Shown in pieces: positions 1 through 5,189 of a stretch of DNA of 5,189 bases. A program made the translations under genes and the position numbers. The DNA lies in the NCBI GenBank assembly GCA_937893415.1, contig CALBWZ010000137.1, forward strand, positions 1-5,189, given 5' to 3'. The DNA is from an uncultured Comamonadaceae bacterium. GTDB taxonomy: Bacteria; Pseudomonadota; Gammaproteobacteria; Burkholderiales; Burkholderiaceae_C. The notes under the pieces were generated by a model. That model worked only from the letters and a program-made list of their open reading frames with translations. It was not told the origin of the DNA and did not search any database. Within the stretch, counting starts at the first letter, position 1. Each line of letters begins with the position of its first letter.

Positions 1-486
1 GCTTTGGCCTGCGACCGTTCTTACCATTTGGCATTGCCAGACAGCCCAGCGCTTGCACCCACCATTGCTACAACCGCAGTGAACTTTGAGTTGTTCCCAA
101 TGGCCACTGGCCAAACGCGGCTGACACGCCGCTTTTATGGAGAGGCCCAACCGCTGGATGCCGTGACAGCCGCCTCAGGACAGGCCTTAGACGCTGAAGC
201 CGCGTATGCACTGGGCTTGGTGACTGCCAGCCCCGACGATTTGGATTGGGCAGACGAGGTGCGCATTGCATTAGAAGAGCGCGCCGCCATGTCGCCAGAT
301 GCACTCACGGGCATGGAAGCCAACCTGCGCTTCAACGGCCCAGAAAACATGTTCACCCGCGTATTTGGCCGCCTGACAGCGTGGCAAAACTGGATATTCC
401 AACGCCCCAACGCCGTTGGTGCCAAAGGGTCATTGAAGGTGTACGGCACCGGTGAGAAGTCTGCCTTTGACTGGACGCGCGTTTAA
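1..486 (+). CDS. boxC: BoxC, benzoyl-CoA-dihydrodiol lyase (3' part only)
   Basis: This is the C-terminal ~161 residues of BoxC; the reading frame is open from base 1, so the gene begins before the window. From the family, BoxC is a cytoplasmic crotonase-superfamily enzyme of about 550 residues. It converts 2,3-dihydro-2,3-dihydroxybenzoyl-CoA to 3,4-dehydroadipyl-CoA semialdehyde plus formate, the ring-opening step of aerobic benzoyl-CoA degradation. Visible hallmarks that I recognise as BoxC are the ALACDRSYHL stretch at the very start, FPMATGQTRL, the long run from DWADEVRIALEERAAMSPDALTG through LRFNGPEN, and the ending WIFQRPNAVG...LKVYGTGEKSAFDW. The frame ends at TAA 484-486 with no internal stop or frameshift. 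boxB follows 111 bp downstream on the same strand, consistent with a boxCBA operon. The identity is firm; the N-terminal part and upstream regulation cannot be judged here. Confidence 0.95.
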   Translation, partial: ALACDRSYHLALPDSPALAPTIATTAVNFELFPMATGQTRLTRRFYGEAQPLDAVTAASGQALDAEAAYALGLVTASPDDLDWADEVRIALEERAAMSPDALTGMEANLRFNGPENMFTRVFGRLTAWQNWIFQRPNAVGAKGSLKVYGTGEKSAFDWTRV

Positions 487-511
487 CGCACCCTTGTTTC
501 TTTTTAAGTTG

Positions 512-559
512 TGCGGCGGCTAACTGGTGGCACGCCGCAACCTAAAAACGGTTGCCACC
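512..559 (+). promoter_or_regulatory. Overlapping inverted repeats in boxC-boxB gap (possible pseudoknot or alternative hairpins)
   Basis: Three perfect complementary pairs are packed into 48 bases. Stem A is TGCGGCG (512-518) with CGCCGCA (533-539). Stem B is GGTGGCA (526-532) with TGCCACC (553-559). Stem C is GCAACC (537-542) with GGTTGC (550-555). A and B interleave without sharing bases, which is H-type pseudoknot geometry: a 7-nt loop, no bases between the stems, and a 13-nt loop. C shares bases with both A and B and so excludes them. The element sits about 30 nt before the boxB ribosome binding site and is followed by an unstructured-looking A/C-rich stretch. I infer a possible role in message stability, transcript processing or control of boxB translation. 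No uridine tract directly follows any stem, so a simple terminator is unlikely. A chance arrangement of repeats remains possible. Confidence 0.4.
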
Positions 560-587
560 CAACCCACACAACTGTCAACTACTTTTT

Positions 588-593
588 GGAGAG
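588..593 (+). promoter_or_regulatory. Ribosome binding site of boxB
   Basis: GGAGAG lies four bases before the ATG at 598; its GGAG core is six bases away. It is the only strong Shine-Dalgarno-like sequence in the gap. It decides the start in favour of ATG 598 over the in-frame GTG at 511, which has no such site and would add 29 residues unlike any BoxB N-terminus I know. Confidence 0.85.
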
Positions 594-597
594 CGAC

Positions 598-2025
598 ATG
601 TCCGGTATCAACTACAGCGAAAAAATTCCCAACAACGTCAACTTGAGCGACGACCGTACCCTGCAGCGTGCGCTGGAACAGTGGCAGCCCAACTTCATCA
701 ACTGGTGGTACGAAATGGGACCAGAGGGCAGTGCGGACATGGATGTGTATTTGCGCACAGCCGTCAGCGTAGACCCACAAGGCTGGGCACAGTTTGGTCA
801 TGTCAAAATGCGCGACTACCGCTGGGGCATTTTCTTAAACCCAGGCCAAGATGACCGCACCATCGGTTTTGGTGACCACAAGGGTGAAAAGGCCTGGAAC
901 GACGTGCCGGGTGAATACCGTTCAAACTTGCGCCGTATCATCGTTACACAGGGCGACACAGAACCAGCTTCAGTCGAGCAACAGCGCCACTTGGGCGGCA
1001 CTGCGCCCAGCATGTACGATTTGCGCAACCTCTTCCAAATCAACGTAGAAGAGGGTCGCCACTTATGGGCCATGGTTTATTTGCTGCACAAGCACTTTGG
1101 TAGGGACGGACGTGAAGAAGCCGACGCGCTGCTGCAACGCAACAGTGGCGATGAAGACAACCCACGCATCTTGGCGGCATTTAACGAGCAAACACCTGAC
1201 TGGTTGAGCTTCTTCATGTTCACCTATTTCACAGACCGTGACGGTAAGTTCCAACTGTGCGCCTTGGCGGAGTCCAGCTTTGAGCCACTGGCACGCACCA
1301 CAAAGTTCATGCTCACTGAAGAAGCACACCACATGTTTGTGGGTGAAAGCGGTATCTCACGCACCATTCAGCGCACGTGCCAAGTGATGAACGAGCTCAA
1401 AACAGACGACCCGAAAAAATTACGAGCCGCTGGTGTGATTGACCTGCCCACCCTGCAGCGCTATCTGAACTTTCACTTCAGCGTCACCATTGATTTGTTT
1501 GGTGCTGACGAGTCTAGCAATGCAGCAACTTTTTACAGCACTGGCATCAAAGGCCGCTACGAAGAAACCAAGCGTGACGACGACCATATACTGAAAGACC
1601 GCACTTACCCAGTGTTACAGGTCAAAGACGGTCACTTGGTGACCAAAGAAGTTCCTATGCTCAATGCACTGAATGAAGTTCTGCGTGACGACTACATCAA
1701 AGACAGCGTGTCTGGCGTAGAGCGGTGGAATAAAGTCATCACGAAAGCTGGCATAGACTTCAAACTGCGCGTGCCACACAAGGCCTTTAACCGCAATATT
1801 GGTGCCTTGGCAGGTGCCAACGTCACACCTCAAGGCGAGGTGGTGAGCGTATCAGAGTGGCGTTTGCGTGCTGGTGAGTGGTTGCCAAATACAGACGACC
1901 GCGCCTTTGTGGCCAGCCTCATGCACCGTGTTGTAGAACCAGGTAAGTTTGCCAATTGGATTGCACCACCCGCCTTAGGCATCAATCGCCAAGCTGCTGA
2001 TTTTGAATACGTGCGCTTCAGCTAA
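598..2025 (+). CDS. boxB: BoxB, benzoyl-CoA 2,3-epoxidase oxygenase subunit
   Basis: This 475-residue protein is about the length of characterised BoxB (about 473 in Azoarcus). BoxB is the cytoplasmic diiron component that, with BoxA and NADPH, inserts one oxygen atom of O2 into benzoyl-CoA to give 2,3-epoxybenzoyl-CoA. Its recognisable N-terminus is MSGINYSEKIPNNVNL. The diiron site appears complete: E122, E152 and H155 (EEGRH), D213 (FTDRD), and E242 and H245 (EEAHH). These lie at a constant +2 offset from the ligands I recall for Azoarcus evansii BoxB (E120, E150, H153, D211, E240, H243). The C-terminal part, including RVPHKAFNRNIG and the ending FEYVRFS, is also typical. The start is ATG 598, preceded by GGAGAG. 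boxA begins 27 bp after the TAA at 2023-2025, so the two subunits are surely co-transcribed. I see no frameshift or missing key residue, so the protein should be active. Confidence 0.97.
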   Translation: MSGINYSEKIPNNVNLSDDRTLQRALEQWQPNFINWWYEMGPEGSADMDVYLRTAVSVDPQGWAQFGHVKMRDYRWGIFLNPGQDDRTIGFGDHKGEKAWNDVPGEYRSNLRRIIVTQGDTEPASVEQQRHLGGTAPSMYDLRNLFQINVEEGRHLWAMVYLLHKHFGRDGREEADALLQRNSGDEDNPRILAAFNEQTPDWLSFFMFTYFTDRDGKFQLCALAESSFEPLARTTKFMLTEEAHHMFVGESGISRTIQRTCQVMNELKTDDPKKLRAAGVIDLPTLQRYLNFHFSVTIDLFGADESSNAATFYSTGIKGRYEETKRDDDHILKDRTYPVLQVKDGHLVTKEVPMLNALNEVLRDDYIKDSVSGVERWNKVITKAGIDFKLRVPHKAFNRNIGALAGANVTPQGEVVSVSEWRLRAGEWLPNTDDRAFVASLMHRVVEPGKFANWIAPPALGINRQAADFEYVRFS

Positions 2026-2052
2026 AGACGCACCACACTGATTGTTTGGTTT

Positions 2053-3378
2053 ATGAACGTACGCAGCCCACAAGCAACCATCGCCGATACACCCCAAGTG
2101 GGCAGTGCGGTGCTAGAACAGCACCTCATTGACCCGGAGATTTGTATTCGCTGCAACACCTGTGAGGCTACCTGCCCCATAGGTGCCATTAGCCACGACG
2201 ACACCAACTACGTGGTGGACGCCAGCAAATGCAATTCATGTATGGCGTGTATTGCGCCTTGCCCTACAGGGTCTATCGACAACTGGCGCACAGTCTGGCG
2301 CGCCACGGCCTACACGCTGGATGAACAACTGGGCTGGGATGAGTTGCCAGAACAACAGGAGATCGGTGCGGATACGGCGCAAGTGGACAGCGATACGACT
2401 GGAACAACGGCAACGCATGCACTGACACACGAATCAGCTAGCCTGCCAGCAACAACGCAAACAACCCTGCCCATGAGTTCCACAGCGGCGCCATGGTCAG
2501 CGGCACCGGTTGTGACACAGCTGTTTGGCCCCAAGGCAGACTCACCGTTTGCAGTTGCAAAGGTGGTTGGCAACCACCGAGTAACGGATGCTGTCAGCCA
2601 TGGCGGCGAAGACAACGACACCCACCACATCGTGCTGGACTTTGGTGACACGCTATTCCCAGTGTTAGAAGGCCAGTCAGTTGGCATCACACCACCCGGG
2701 GTTGATGCCAAAGGCCGACCTTACCAACCTCGGCAGTACTCGATAGCGAGCGCACGCAACGGCGAACGTCCAGGCTACAACAACGCATCGATTACGGTTA
2801 AGCGCGTACTCGTAGACCACAATGGCCAAGCCACGCGCGGCGTGGCGTCTAACTACGTGTGCGACCTACAGGTGGGTGACAGCGTCCATATTGTTGGGCC
2901 ATTTGGTAGCAGCTTCCTCATGCCCAACCACCCCGGCAGCCATATCGTGATGATTTGCACAGGCACTGGCAGCGCACCCATGCGGGCCATGACAGAGTGG
3001 CGCAGACGAGAAGCACGCAACGACACATTTGCAGACTCGCAATTGCTGCTGTTTTTTGGCGCGCGGTCACAAGCCGAACTCCCCTACTTTGGCCCGCTGA
3101 AAAAACTACCTGCAAACTTCATCACCACCCACTTGGCCTTGTCACGTGAACCAGGCACACACAAACGCTATGTGCAAGATGTCATGCGCGAGCAAGCGGT
3201 CGTTTTGGCCCCCCTGCTCACGGACCCCAACGCCTACTTTTATGTCTGCGGCTTGAAGGCTATGGAGACTGGCGTGCTGGATGCCATGAAAGCTATTTGC
3301 GAACAACACCAACTTGATTGGATAGGCGTTGCGGCAGACATGAAGGCCGCTGGGCGCCTGCATTTAGAGACGTACTAA
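2053..3378 (+). CDS. boxA: BoxA, benzoyl-CoA 2,3-epoxidase reductase subunit
   Basis: This 441-residue protein is the NADPH-dependent reductase that feeds electrons to BoxB. An N-terminal two-cluster ferredoxin domain carries C31-x2-C34-x2-C37-x3-C41 and C60-x2-C63-x2-C66-x3-C70, two classical [4Fe-4S] motifs. A linker of roughly residues 98-155 is rich in Thr, Ala, Ser and Gln and looks disordered. The C-terminal ferredoxin-NADP reductase-like half starts near residue 156. It shows the FAD-binding RQYSIAS (227-233), the nucleotide-binding CTGTGSAPMRA (302-312), and YVCG (397-400) followed by LKAMETG. The protein ends in Tyr, as many FNR-type enzymes do. The start is ATG 2053. No convincing Shine-Dalgarno sequence precedes it, so translation may be coupled to boxB, which ends 27 bp upstream in the same frame. 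Known BoxA proteins are somewhat shorter (about 414 in Azoarcus); the difference probably lies in the linker. The identity is firm. Confidence 0.96.
   Translation: MNVRSPQATIADTPQVGSAVLEQHLIDPEICIRCNTCEATCPIGAISHDDTNYVVDASKCNSCMACIAPCPTGSIDNWRTVWRATAYTLDEQLGWDELPEQQEIGADTAQVDSDTTGTTATHALTHESASLPATTQTTLPMSSTAAPWSAAPVVTQLFGPKADSPFAVAKVVGNHRVTDAVSHGGEDNDTHHIVLDFGDTLFPVLEGQSVGITPPGVDAKGRPYQPRQYSIASARNGERPGYNNASITVKRVLVDHNGQATRGVASNYVCDLQVGDSVHIVGPFGSSFLMPNHPGSHIVMICTGTGSAPMRAMTEWRRREARNDTFADSQLLLFFGARSQAELPYFGPLKKLPANFITTHLALSREPGTHKRYVQDVMREQAVVLAPLLTDPNAYFYVCGLKAMETGVLDAMKAICEQHQLDWIGVAADMKAAGRLHLETY
2562..2578. repeat. 17-bp perfect palindrome inside boxA
   Basis: GGTGGTTG (2562-2569) and CAACCACC (2571-2578) are exact reverse complements around a central G. 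The site covers boxA codons 170-176, just after the linker. Such symmetry could bind a dimeric protein. As RNA it would form a 7-bp stem with a 3-base loop. It lies in coding sequence and has no second copy in the window, so it may be chance. Confidence 0.3.
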
Positions 3379-3392
3379 ATAGCGGTCACTGC

Positions 3393-3418
3393 AGGCAATC
3401 AAACTTTTAATTGTGCCT
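3393..3418. terminator. Weak hairpin at the convergent gene ends
   Basis: AGGCA (3393-3397) pairs with TGCCT (3414-3418) around a 16-base AT-rich loop. CAAT (3396-3399) can instead pair with ATTG (3410-3413), continuing into AGG/CCT with a 2-base bulge. A further AT-rich pair, CTTTTAA (3404-3410) with TTAAAAG (3421-3427), overlaps it. The position is right for a shared terminator: boxA ends at 3378 and the convergent membrane gene ends at 3399. There is no clean T run after the stem on either strand, so this is a tentative call. Confidence 0.2.
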
Positions 3419-4505
3419 TCTTAAAAGGGCCCGGCTTTGCAGCCAACATACGCAACAACGCACAGGCCGACAACATCGCAATGAATAGCTGGGTTATTTG
3501 CAATACAACTGGACCTTGCTGTTGGATTCCTAGGCCAACCCACAATAATGCTGCAGGCCCTAAGCCGGCGACAGACACGGCGAGCACCCAGTGCTCTCTC
3601 ACAGCATCTGACCTTGTGCTGCCCTTTACGCAGTGGAACGCCCACGCAAACGCCTGTAACAACATACCTGCAAACCAATACGCAACATCGGAAGCTAGCA
3701 GTATGGACCCGCACACCAACAGCGCCAAACTCCACATGCGCCACGCATTGACATGCAATACATGGCGGAAGTTAGATGTGCGGTTTATCAGCCACTGGGC
3801 TATCGCCGGCAAGCCGGCCATCAGTAACAAATGTATGAGCAGACTGTCTTCGCTTGACCAGCCTGTTCCTGCACACCACGCATGGCCTTGCCATACAGTC
3901 GCCATCATCAAACCCATGGCCATAGGGGCTAGTTGTTCAGACCAACGCGCGTGGGCACGGCTTGCACCTTGAGCATCGCAACTGCTGGCATGACTTACCA
4001 ACAAACCAACACACGCGAACACCGCTAGTGCAACGCCAATGCCTGACCAAGCTCCAGGCATAAACCACATACCCGCAACACATACAGCCGCCACCAATGG
4101 GTACCACATTGATTGAGCACACTGATTAGAAAGAGACTGGCTACGCGCTTCAGTCAGACCCAACAACAGGCCCCACAGCACTGAAGCTGTGTTCAACGCA
4201 GCATAGTCATAATTGGCAAACGGATTAAGACCTGTAAATGCCAACATGCATGCCGCGCCCAGCCCACAACAAAAGACCCATGAACTTGCAACAGCGTGTG
4301 TCCGTGCATATTGTTTGGCACCAATTCGGCATGCCCACCAGAGCACCAAAGGGATCACACCGCTGGCGTATAGCCAACCAAGCTGAATGCCTTGGTGACC
4401 CAACCAGAACCAGCCCATCAACATCAATATCCAGCCTGCAGTAGGCGCGCCGTGCGTACGCAGCATCAACAACTTAGGCTTGGCTAAAGTTGTGAATTTG
4501 GTCAT
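3399..4505 (-). CDS. Polytopic membrane protein, MFS-like topology, function unknown
   Basis: I do not recognise a specific family. From the ATG at 4503-4505 the product has 368 residues, with about twelve hydrophobic segments: roughly 22-38, 43-60, 72-93, 102-119, 135-149, 153-171, 191-207, 221-240, 256-271, 273-291, 304-326 and 332-354. Basic residues cluster at the N-terminus, at 60-70, 121, 172-190 (the longest polar loop, between segments 6 and 7), 242-256, 294-303 and the C-terminal tail PFKKAQLKV. This fits a 6+6 inner-membrane protein with both ends in the cytoplasm, as in MFS transporters, but the usual MFS loop 2-3 motif is absent. It is rich in Trp and has about a dozen Cys. Its start overlaps the end of the upstream oxygenase gene by 32 bp, suggesting coupled expression. 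A weak TTGGAA precedes ATG 4505. The frame is open further, with alternative ATGs at 4532 and 4607, so the start is uncertain. A transporter role is inference. Confidence 0.75.
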   Translation of the reverse strand: MTKFTTLAKPKLLMLRTHGAPTAGWILMLMGWFWLGHQGIQLGWLYASGVIPLVLWWACRIGAKQYARTHAVASSWVFCCGLGAACMLAFTGLNPFANYDYAALNTASVLWGLLLGLTEARSQSLSNQCAQSMWYPLVAAVCVAGMWFMPGAWSGIGVALAVFACVGLLVSHASSCDAQGASRAHARWSEQLAPMAMGLMMATVWQGHAWCAGTGWSSEDSLLIHLLLMAGLPAIAQWLINRTSNFRHVLHVNAWRMWSLALLVCGSILLASDVAYWFAGMLLQAFAWAFHCVKGSTRSDAVREHWVLAVSVAGLGPAALLWVGLGIQQQGPVVLQITQLFIAMLSACALLRMLAAKPGPFKKAQLKV

Positions 4506-5169
4506 TTCCAATAGCTGAATGAACGCTGGCATTGAAAGACACAATGATGCGGTCTTGCTCTCCCGCATACGGCATAGCCTGGTGAGCCAACCAAGACGGG
4601 AACACAACCAATTGCCCAGGAACTGGCTGTATATCTATATGCCCTGACTGCAAGTAAGCATTGCCAAAATCCATACTCGCGCCGGCTTGTTGCGTAAAGT
4701 GAGGGCCGTAAAATCTAGTCACGCCGTTGAGCTGACCAAATACCTTGTTGGCATGGCGCTTTGGCGCATTGTCAACTTGTACGCAATAAACACCTGACCA
4801 GGAACAGTTGCCATGGGTATGAATGTCATGGTGACTACCCATTTGTGAAATTTGAAACCAAATGCTGGGTATCGCTATTTGCAAGCCAGGTGAAGCTTCC
4901 GGCCAGTGCCCTTGGTTTGCCAGCACCACAGTTTGGCGCAGACCATCCACAATAAAAGCCAATAATTGCTGCCACTCGGCCAACTTGATACGCTGCAACA
5001 AGTCATCGGAGCTGGCATAAAAAGGCGCGCCCGCTACGGCTCTGCTGTCAGTAAGCCGCATCGTTTTAAACACCTTGGCCAGGGTTGCGTTCACATCGCT
5101 GGCGTGCTCAAATCGGTGAACACCAAGAGGCGTTTGCCACAACTGGAGCAAAGGATCAGGTTGCAGCAT
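4474..5169 (-). CDS. Putative 2OG-Fe(II) oxygenase (PF13759/TIGR02466-like)
   Basis: This 231-residue protein resembles the 'putative 2OG-Fe(II) oxygenase' family of double-stranded beta-helix enzymes. Supporting features, in order, are WFQIS (104-108), HHDIHTHG (113-120) followed by SWSGVYCV (123-130), then PGQLVVFPSWLAH (184-196) and R207 just before IIVSFNA. In this family the HTH motif (H117, H119) and the distal H196 are the expected iron ligands, and the Arg (R207) is expected to bind the 2-oxoglutarate carboxylate. H113-x-D115 is an alternative that looks like the canonical HxD. The substrate is unknown. The first 95 residues carry no motif I recognise. The start is ATG 5167-5169; an in-frame TAG lies only three codons upstream (5176-5178), so this is the earliest ATG available. 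It overlaps the following membrane-protein gene by about 32 bp, indicating a two-gene unit read away from the window edge. A role in benzoate metabolism is not supported. Confidence 0.82.
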   Translation of the reverse strand: MLQPDPLLQLWQTPLGVHRFEHASDVNATLAKVFKTMRLTDSRAVAGAPFYASSDDLLQRIKLAEWQQLLAFIVDGLRQTVVLANQGHWPEASPGLQIAIPSIWFQISQMGSHHDIHTHGNCSWSGVYCVQVDNAPKRHANKVFGQLNGVTRFYGPHFTQQAGASMDFGNAYLQSGHIDIQPVPGQLVVFPSWLAHQAMPYAGEQDRIIVSFNASVHSAIGNDQIHNFSQA

Positions 5170-5189
5170 ATCGAACTATTTCTCTATGG

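Noticed and set aside
135..449. 104-residue open frame on the - strand inside boxC
   Set aside because: It lies wholly opposite well-conserved BoxC sequence and shows no recognisable domain.
511..597. In-frame GTG start that would extend BoxB by 29 residues
   Set aside because: It has no ribosome binding site, and the extra residues do not resemble a BoxB N-terminus. ATG 598 has a strong GGAGAG at good spacing and gives the family length. The segment also lies over the inverted repeats.
2310..2711. 133-residue open frame on the - strand inside boxA
   Set aside because: It is an antisense shadow of the BoxA linker and flavin domain; BoxA itself is unmistakable, and no motif is visible in the antisense product.
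3805..3818. GCCGGC repeated around AA, a short palindromic hairpin
   Set aside because: It encodes part of a hydrophobic segment (Ala-Gly-Leu-Pro-Ala) of the membrane protein. It is too short and too far from gene ends to suggest a terminator or operator.
3481..3972. 163-residue open frame on the + strand opposite the membrane-protein gene
   Set aside because: Its composition (scattered Cys, His, Asn, Pro, no domain) is what an antisense reading of a hydrophobic gene gives. The minus-strand frame has coherent membrane segments and charge pattern.
4506..4607. N-terminal extension of the membrane protein to an ATG at 4605-4607
   Set aside because: It would overlap the oxygenase gene by more than 130 bp and add a polar stretch that is the out-of-frame reading of the conserved oxygenase C-terminus. 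ATG 4505 is the more economical start, though not proven.
1..5189. CRISPR arrays, tRNA or rRNA genes, insertion sequences, attachment sites
   Set aside because: I saw no regularly spaced repeats, cloverleaf sequence, transposase motifs or flanking direct repeats. The five genes fill nearly the whole window.

Overview
The window looks like chromosomal DNA from a betaproteobacterium, most likely Burkholderiales. I infer this from the box gene order C-B-A, the close match of the proteins to betaproteobacterial Box proteins as I remember them, and the codon use. GC in the lines I counted by hand is about 48-55%, which is low for many Comamonadaceae, so I do not name a genus.

Positions 1-3378 (+ strand) hold part of an aerobic benzoyl-CoA degradation (box) operon. 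It starts with the 3' end of boxC (ring-opening lyase, cut by the window edge). Then comes a complete boxB (diiron oxygenase of benzoyl-CoA 2,3-epoxidase), then a complete boxA (its ferredoxin/flavin reductase). BoxA takes electrons from NADPH through FAD and two [4Fe-4S] clusters. BoxB uses them with O2 to make the 2,3-epoxide of benzoyl-CoA. BoxC then hydrolytically opens the ring, giving 3,4-dehydroadipyl-CoA semialdehyde and formate. The gap between boxC and boxB (487-597) contains overlapping inverted repeats that could form either one hairpin or an H-type pseudoknot just upstream of a good boxB ribosome binding site. This is the most interesting non-coding signal in the window.

Positions 3399-5169 (- strand) hold a convergent gene pair. 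The upstream gene encodes a predicted 2-oxoglutarate/Fe(II)-type oxygenase of the 'putative 2OG-Fe(II) oxygenase' family (PF13759/TIGR02466-like). The downstream gene overlaps it by about 32 bp and encodes a polytopic membrane protein. Its roughly twelve hydrophobic segments and charge pattern resemble an MFS transporter, but I see no diagnostic MFS motif. The pair has no evident link to benzoate metabolism beyond adjacency. Only 20 bp separate boxA from the end of the membrane gene.

I see no tRNA or rRNA, insertion sequence, CRISPR array or origin. The box genes are a known pathway. The less explored parts are the boxC-boxB leader structure and the oxygenase/membrane-protein pair.
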